Of a DNA stretch of 45,372 nucleotides, positions 41,670 to 45,372 are shown piece by piece. Numbering within the stretch: position 1 is the stretch's first letter; every line of letters begins with the position of its first letter. Position numbers and translations under genes: made by a program. The notes under the pieces are model-generated. The model had not been told where the DNA came from, did not search any database, and saw nothing but the letters and a program-made list of their open reading frames with translations. This stretch comes from Caldilineaceae bacterium (GTDB lineage: Bacteria; Chloroflexota; Anaerolineae; Caldilineales; Caldilineaceae): the NCBI GenBank assembly GCA_026645575.1, contig JAPKMW010000097.1, forward strand, positions 1-45,372. Direction: 5' to 3'.

Positions 41670-43601
41670 TTATACAATCTCTTTGCGCATGGGAACGCGA
41701 CCAGACAATGGCGACCAAAAAGCGCTGCTACTGCTGCGCGTGGGCGTGCGCACAATCAAAATCGGACAGGTGTTGATGGTGCGCACCAGTTGCCCCACCA
41801 GGCCGCCCAGAACAATCTTGCCGTCGGCATCGGGCAGAGGCGCGCCCAAAACCAACAAGTCATGGGCGCCAGCTTTGAGTTCATCCAAAATTGTCTCACG
41901 CACCCGCCCCACCCGCACCTGTTTCGTGCCGGCGACGCCGATAGCATCCAGCGTCTCCACCCCTTTGCCCAGGAAACGATGGACCCGTTCTTGTGTCTCC
42001 GGTGTATCTTGCGCTTCGGGCAGGATCGAGAGCAATTTCACCGTCGCCCCCAGGTGGCGCACCAGACGACCGGTGAAGAGGACATCCTCTTTGCCCGGCT
42101 CCCCGCTGGCAACACAAACAAGCGCCCGCTGTGGGGTCGCTTGCGAACAGGGAACAAGGAGCAGGTTATGGTCACCGGTCTGCAAAATCTGTTCGGCCAA
42201 CGCCACACTATCAGCGCCACCTATGCCCAACACGACCAGATCATAGGGGTGGCGTTCGGTTTCTTCGCTAATGCTTTCTGCCGGCTCGCCATCAATGGTC
42301 AGGGTTTCCAACGCCGCCAGACCGCTGCCCATCTGCTCTTTGGCCTCCTGCAAATGACGCTGCAACGCTTCGCCCTTCAGGCCATAGCCGAGCAACGTAA
42401 CCCGAGCATGCGAGAGGCGGGCAATCTGGCTGGCGACAACCAAAGCGGCCTGCGCTGGCGGCGCCCCATCCGTCGGCAGCAAAAATCGCAGACCAGGGTG
42501 GGTCAAAGCATGAATCCGGTTGACGCCGACCCAAACGCTTTGACCGGGCAGCAAGGGCAGATGGGCCACTTGATCCTGCGTGCGGGTCGCTTCAATGGTA
42601 AAGGCATGGCTGCCATAGGCCACCGGCGGAGCGATCGCGCGCACACCAGGAACCGGCGGCAGGCTCAAGTGTAACCGCTCAAAGGAACCGCCAAAGGTCA
42701 CGCCCGCCACGGTTGCCTGGCCCAGTGGTTGACAGCGGAGTTCCTCTGGCGTATGCGCCAGGGCCACATCTTCCGGGCGGAAGAGGACTTGCACCCGTTG
42801 CGCCGCATCAACCGATCCTGGCTCATGAGCCATCGGGAAATGGTGCGGCCCGACCTGGACGCCGCTATGGGTCGCCTGGCCCACCCATAGGTTGGCCGTC
42901 CCCAAAAAGGTGGCGACAAACTCGGTCTGCGGTTGTTGGTACAGCACCTCAGGCAACCCCACTTCGAGCAGGCGGCCAAAGCTCATCACCCCCAAGCGGT
43001 CGGCCAGTTCAAAGGCTTCTTCCTGGTCATGGGTGACCAGGATGGCGGTGACACCCAGTTCGCGTTGGATCGCCTTCAAGGTGCGACGCAATTCGACACG
43101 AATCTTGGCATCGAGCGCGCCCAGCGGTTCATCAAGCAACAGAACATCCGGTTTGTGTGCCAGGGCACGGGCCAACGCCACCCGCTGCTGTTGCCCACCC
43201 GAAATCTGCCGCGGCATCCGTCCCCCCAGCCCAGCCAGCCCGACCAGTTCGAGCAATTCATCGCGCCGTTTGCGCCGTTGCGCCGCCGGGGTTTTGCGCA
43301 CGCGCAGGCCAAATTCAATGTTATCGGCCACTGTCATGTGCTGAAAGAGAGCATAATTTTGGAAGACATAGCCGACATTGCGCTCTTGTGTGGGCAGATG
43401 GGTGACATCGCGGCCATGCAACAACACCCGCCCTTCATCAATGGCCGTCAACCCGGCGATCATACTCAGCACCGTCGTCTTGCCGCTGCCGCTGGAGCCG
43501 AGGAGGACAAAAAACTCACCGTCGGCAATTTCGAGCGAAACGTCGTTGACGACGGGGTGGCCGTCGTAGCGTTTCGTCAGTTGTTGTAAAAGAATAGACA
43601 T
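41670..43601 (-). CDS. cysA: CysA-type sulfate ABC ATPase fused to two universal-stress domains
   Basis: A 643-residue protein, about 270 residues longer than usual CysA. Residues 1-235 are a complete ABC ATPase: Walker A GSSGSGKT (35-42), Q-loop YVFQNY, signature ISGGQQQR (133-140), Walker B DVLLLDEP (152-159) and His191. A TOBE-like region follows (about 240-370). Residues about 383-485 and 490-618 look like two UspA-type domains; the second ends in LVLGAPLPDADG and GGLVGQLVRTINTCPILIV, close to the Usp nucleotide-binding pattern, and the first has VVLGIGG and LLLVP. The fusion could let nucleotide or stress state tune sulfate uptake. GGAGGA lies 9 bases before the ATG. Direct repeats upstream are described separately. 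Confidence 0.93.
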   Translation of the reverse strand: MSILLQQLTKRYDGHPVVNDVSLEIADGEFFVLLGSSGSGKTTVLSMIAGLTAIDEGRVLLHGRDVTHLPTQERNVGYVFQNYALFQHMTVADNIEFGLRVRKTPAAQRRKRRDELLELVGLAGLGGRMPRQISGGQQQRVALARALAHKPDVLLLDEPLGALDAKIRVELRRTLKAIQRELGVTAILVTHDQEEAFELADRLGVMSFGRLLEVGLPEVLYQQPQTEFVATFLGTANLWVGQATHSGVQVGPHHFPMAHEPGSVDAAQRVQVLFRPEDVALAHTPEELRCQPLGQATVAGVTFGGSFERLHLSLPPVPGVRAIAPPVAYGSHAFTIEATRTQDQVAHLPLLPGQSVWVGVNRIHALTHPGLRFLLPTDGAPPAQAALVVASQIARLSHARVTLLGYGLKGEALQRHLQEAKEQMGSGLAALETLTIDGEPAESISEETERHPYDLVVLGIGGADSVALAEQILQTGDHNLLLVPCSQATPQRALVCVASGEPGKEDVLFTGRLVRHLGATVKLLSILPEAQDTPETQERVHRFLGKGVETLDAIGVAGTKQVRVGRVRETILDELKAGAHDLLVLGAPLPDADGKIVLGGLVGQLVRTINTCPILIVRTPTRSSSSAFWSPLSGRVPMRKEIV

Positions 43602-43669
43602 GGTGTTTGTTCCTCCGCCCTTGCGTAGACTGTTGCCATTGTTTGTTGCGAGAAGAGTAGGCGATGGGG

Positions 43670-43713
43670 GTTACAGTGGCGGTAACGGTCTGGTAACAAA
43701 GTGGTAACAAAAG
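43670..43713 (-). promoter_or_regulatory. 11-bp direct repeats (GTTACC-type) upstream of cysA
   Basis: On the + strand GGTAAC occurs at 43681, 43692 and 43703, exactly 11 bp apart, and a degenerate GTTACA at 43670 continues the phase. Read on the coding strand these are GTTACC units about 70-105 bases upstream of the cysA ATG. 11-bp spacing is typical of OmpR/PhoB-type and SARP activators. TACTCT nearer the gene is a possible -10. Confidence 0.7.
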
Positions 43714-43813
43714 GCGCGGTCATAGGTTGACACGGCGCAGGGGTGACAGAATGAGGAGCGTAGCGATAGAAGGAAACAACCGGGCCGGCGCCTTTGCTGG
43801 CCTGGCGTTCAGC

Positions 43814-44389
43814 TTAGCGTGCCAGGGTTGGTGTAAACGGATGGGAATGAGCCGTTTCGCTCTGTCGTAAATGACCAATCAAGGTGCGCAACAACCCTTG
43901 CAACCGCTGCTCGATCTCGGCATCAGGAACCGACAGCGCCCCATTCGGCAGTTGCCATTGCGCGTCCTGAATATAGAGACCCTTGAGGATATGTTGCGCG
44001 CCCAGGGCAAAAAAGAGCGGTTTTAAGGCATAGTCAATGCTCAACAGATGGGCCACACTACCGCCGGTGGCAATCGGTAGAATGATCTTGTCGGCCAAGC
44101 TATCCTGGGGCAGGAGATCGAGGAACGCTTTCAACACGCCGGAATAGGCAGCTTTGTAAACCGGCGTAGCAATGATCACGGCGCGCGCGGCTTGCACTTT
44201 GGCAATCCCCTCGCGAATAGAGGGGCCATCATAGCGCCCCCAAAGCAACTCTTCTGCGTTTAGATCACGTACCTGGATGGTGGCGGTGGACAGGTGATAG
44301 CTGTGCAAAAAGTCGCGAGCATAGGCCAGCACCGCCGCCGACCGGGAGTTTGCCGAAGGACTGCCGGCAATCGTTACAACATCAGACAA
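43814..44389 (-). CDS. NADPH-dependent FMN reductase (SsuE-like), second copy
   Basis: A 191-residue flavodoxin-fold FMN reductase. The FMN-phosphate loop VVTIAGSPSANSRS opens the protein, and VIIATPVYKAAYSGVLKAFLDLLP is the characteristic second segment. It should supply reduced FMN to a monooxygenase such as an alkanesulfonate enzyme; none is in view. The TTG start is chosen: AGGA lies 7 bases upstream and the length then matches the first copy exactly. An ATG at 44422 would add 11 residues, without a ribosome site and next to a long hairpin. It sits between the other flavin reductase and cysA in the sulfur locus. Confidence 0.85.
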   Translation of the reverse strand: MSDVVTIAGSPSANSRSAAVLAYARDFLHSYHLSTATIQVRDLNAEELLWGRYDGPSIREGIAKVQAARAVIIATPVYKAAYSGVLKAFLDLLPQDSLADKIILPIATGGSVAHLLSIDYALKPLFFALGAQHILKGLYIQDAQWQLPNGALSVPDAEIEQRLQGLLRTLIGHLRQSETAHSHPFTPTLAR

Positions 44390-44431
44390 AGTTCGATCCT
44401 TTCGATGCAATGAGTTGATCATATGGACTAC

Positions 44432-44487
44432 GCTCGTAGCCACGCTATGACTGGTGTTAATGCGCCAGTCACAGCGTGGCTACGAGC
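44432..44487. repeat. Long quasi-palindrome (25-bp arms)
   Basis: Arms 44432-44456 and 44463-44487 are inverted with two mismatches around a 6-base loop. It lies between the two flavin reductase genes. TTTTCT follows the right arm on the + strand, while the genes are on the - strand. The stem is unrelated to the other long hairpins. Confidence 0.9.
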
Positions 44488-44507
44488 AGCTTTTCTAAAC
44501 GCTGTTT

Positions 44508-45089
44508 TCAACCAGCAAAGGCTTGTCGTAGGGGGATGGGGCCAAAGCGTGAGACAACCGGTCTTTGGGCAGTGGTCCGCAACAGGCCGTGGATGCCCTG
44601 GTCGATACGCTGTTGGGCTGCAGCTTCCAGATGAATCTGGCGGTCATGGAGTTTGACCTGCTGTTCGAGCAAGTACGCGCCTTCCAGAATTTGATTGGCG
44701 CCCAACGCCGTCAACACGTTGCGCAAGGCGCGGTCAACTTCCGGGAAATCGACCGCCGACGCGCCCAACGCGATCGGCAGAATCGTTTTGTTGCGAAACG
44801 CCGCTGGCGGCAGCAGATCAAAAAAGGCTTTCAACGCGCCGTTATAGGCGCCCTTGCAAATCCCGGTGGCAATGATCAGCCCATCAGCGCCGGCGATCAA
44901 GCGCTTACTCTGTTGAATCGGCCCGCTATGGCCGACCCCCAGCAACAGATCAGTGGAAGGCAGGTGACGCAAGTTGATCATCTCGGCTGTGATGTCAGCA
45001 CTGGCCAAAACACGATGAGCATAGTGCAGAACTGCGGTTGCGCGTGACGTGGGGGAAGGACAGCCGGTAATGGTCACAATCGTTGGCAT
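44508..45089 (-). CDS. NADPH-dependent FMN reductase (SsuE-like), first copy
   Basis: A 193-residue flavodoxin-fold reductase, a paralogue of the next gene. FMN loop VTITGCPSPTSRATA and IIATGICKGAYNGALKAFFDLLPP are clear; the second has GICKGAY where the copy has TPVYKAAY. It would reduce FMN with NADPH in the cytoplasm, probably for sulfonate or other organosulfur use given the sulfate-transport genes downstream. The ATG has AGGAG 7 bases upstream; an in-frame ATG at 45107 is less likely. Repeats of the GTTACC type lie 105-170 bases upstream, as before cysA. Confidence 0.88.
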   Translation of the reverse strand: MPTIVTITGCPSPTSRATAVLHYAHRVLASADITAEMINLRHLPSTDLLLGVGHSGPIQQSKRLIAGADGLIIATGICKGAYNGALKAFFDLLPPAAFRNKTILPIALGASAVDFPEVDRALRNVLTALGANQILEGAYLLEQQVKLHDRQIHLEAAAQQRIDQGIHGLLRTTAQRPVVSRFGPIPLRQAFAG

Positions 45090-45108
45090 AAAGCGCTCCT
45101 CTTCCAAA

Positions 45109-45135
45109 GTGGCGCACTAGAGAGGCGTGCGCCAC
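45109..45135. repeat. Short hairpin in flavin reductase leader
   Basis: GTGGCGCA (45109-45116) and TGCGCCAC (45128-45135) are perfect inverted 8-mers with an 11-base loop. It sits 20 bases upstream of the start codon and could affect access to the transcript or be an operator half-site pair. Confidence 0.5.
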
Positions 45136-45193
45136 GACAAATCTGTCAATCGCCAAGTTGGTTGCCCGGTGTGATGACGGTCTTGATGGTACG

Positions 45194-45257
45194 GGTAAAC
45201 TAAGGATATCAGGTGGTGGTAACAGGCGGCGTGCTGGGGCGGTAACAGGGGTGTAAC
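45194..45257 (-). promoter_or_regulatory. GTTACC-type direct repeats upstream of flavin reductase
   Basis: On the + strand GGTAAC at 45218 and 45241, TGTAAC at 45252 and GGTAAA at 45194 share the cysA box. 45241 and 45252 are 11 bp apart; the other gaps are 23 and 24 bp, about two turns. The same orientation relative to the genes supports a shared activator of the sulfur locus. Confidence 0.6.
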
Positions 45258-45272
45258 AGAAGGGAAGATTGG

Positions 45273-45301
45273 GAGATTAAGAGATTGCTCGACTTAATCT
45301 C
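45273..45301. repeat. GAGATTAAG inverted repeat
   Basis: GAGATTAAG (45273-45281) and CTTAATCTC (45293-45301) are perfectly inverted around an 11-base loop. The units resemble the GAGATTGA family between sucA and sucB. Nothing else is recognised between here and the window end. Confidence 0.6.
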
Positions 45302-45372
45302 TCAATAAGGTCAAATGAGCCAGAGGTCAAATTTGACAAGCCGTGATCGAACTAATCGGGTTGAAAGAAGAG

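Noticed and set aside
45121..45149. TTGACA-based promoter for the first flavin reductase
   Set aside because: TTGACA is present on the - strand at 45149-45144, but no acceptable -10 lies 16-18 bases downstream.

Overview
The window reads as chromosomal DNA of a free-living, GC-rich bacterium, most likely a Chloroflexota of the Caldilinea/Anaerolineae kind. This taxonomic call is inference. It rests on three giant NB-ARC/TPR regulators with SARP or XRE heads, on short intergenic and in-frame repeats that translate as ELRIT(S/N)xELR, and on the mix of glycosyltransferases, Gfo/Idh and TIM-barrel sugar genes. I saw no rRNA, tRNA, CRISPR array, transposase or phage gene.

Layout. 1-13900: three large STAND-type regulators on the + strand, separated by an alpha/beta hydrolase, an isochorismatase-like hydrolase, a small secreted protein, a DUF5678-like/retropepsin gene pair and a membrane-anchored peptidase-MA-like protein. 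The gene pair is followed by a leftover copy of the 3' end of the preceding regulator. 14100-17900: a small membrane protein, a threonine dehydratase-like enzyme, and an overlapping pair of membrane proteins, the second with a Vps62/DUF946-like region. 17900-28400: fabH, then an ABC-type ATPase plus small acidic-motif partner on the - strand, the sucA-sucB operon (- strand), a divergent GntR/FCD regulator with readable promoters, and a second ATPase/partner pair on the + strand. 28400-35400: PIG-L deacetylase, VOC protein, lipoprotein and two large polytopic glycosyltransferase-like proteins sharing a C-terminal beta-sandwich. 35400-38600: a catabolic-looking operon (sugar epimerase, alpha/beta hydrolase broken by a frameshift, Gfo/Idh oxidoreductase, stub of a probable hydroxyacid dehydrogenase). 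38780-45089: a sulfate-uptake locus (two NADPH-dependent FMN reductases, CysA fused to two universal-stress domains, sulfate-binding lipoprotein, CysT, CysW).

How the parts work together. The sulfur locus couples sulfate import to two SsuE-like flavin reductases. Both of its presumed transcription units are preceded by 11-bp-spaced GTTACC-type direct repeats, which suggests one OmpR/PhoB-type or SARP-type activator. The two ATPase/partner modules are more A/T-rich by eye than their neighbours, differ from each other, and share an E-A-W-x-L-x-D motif in the small protein. They resemble OLD/PARIS/AbiL-style two-gene defence modules and are the best candidates for an undescribed system.

Repeats. 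Several short repeat families (TTACGAATTACG-type, TGACAAGG-type octamers, GAGATTGA octamers) and long quasi-palindromes with unrelated stem sequences lie between genes. At three places the repeats lie inside coding sequence and keep the frame.
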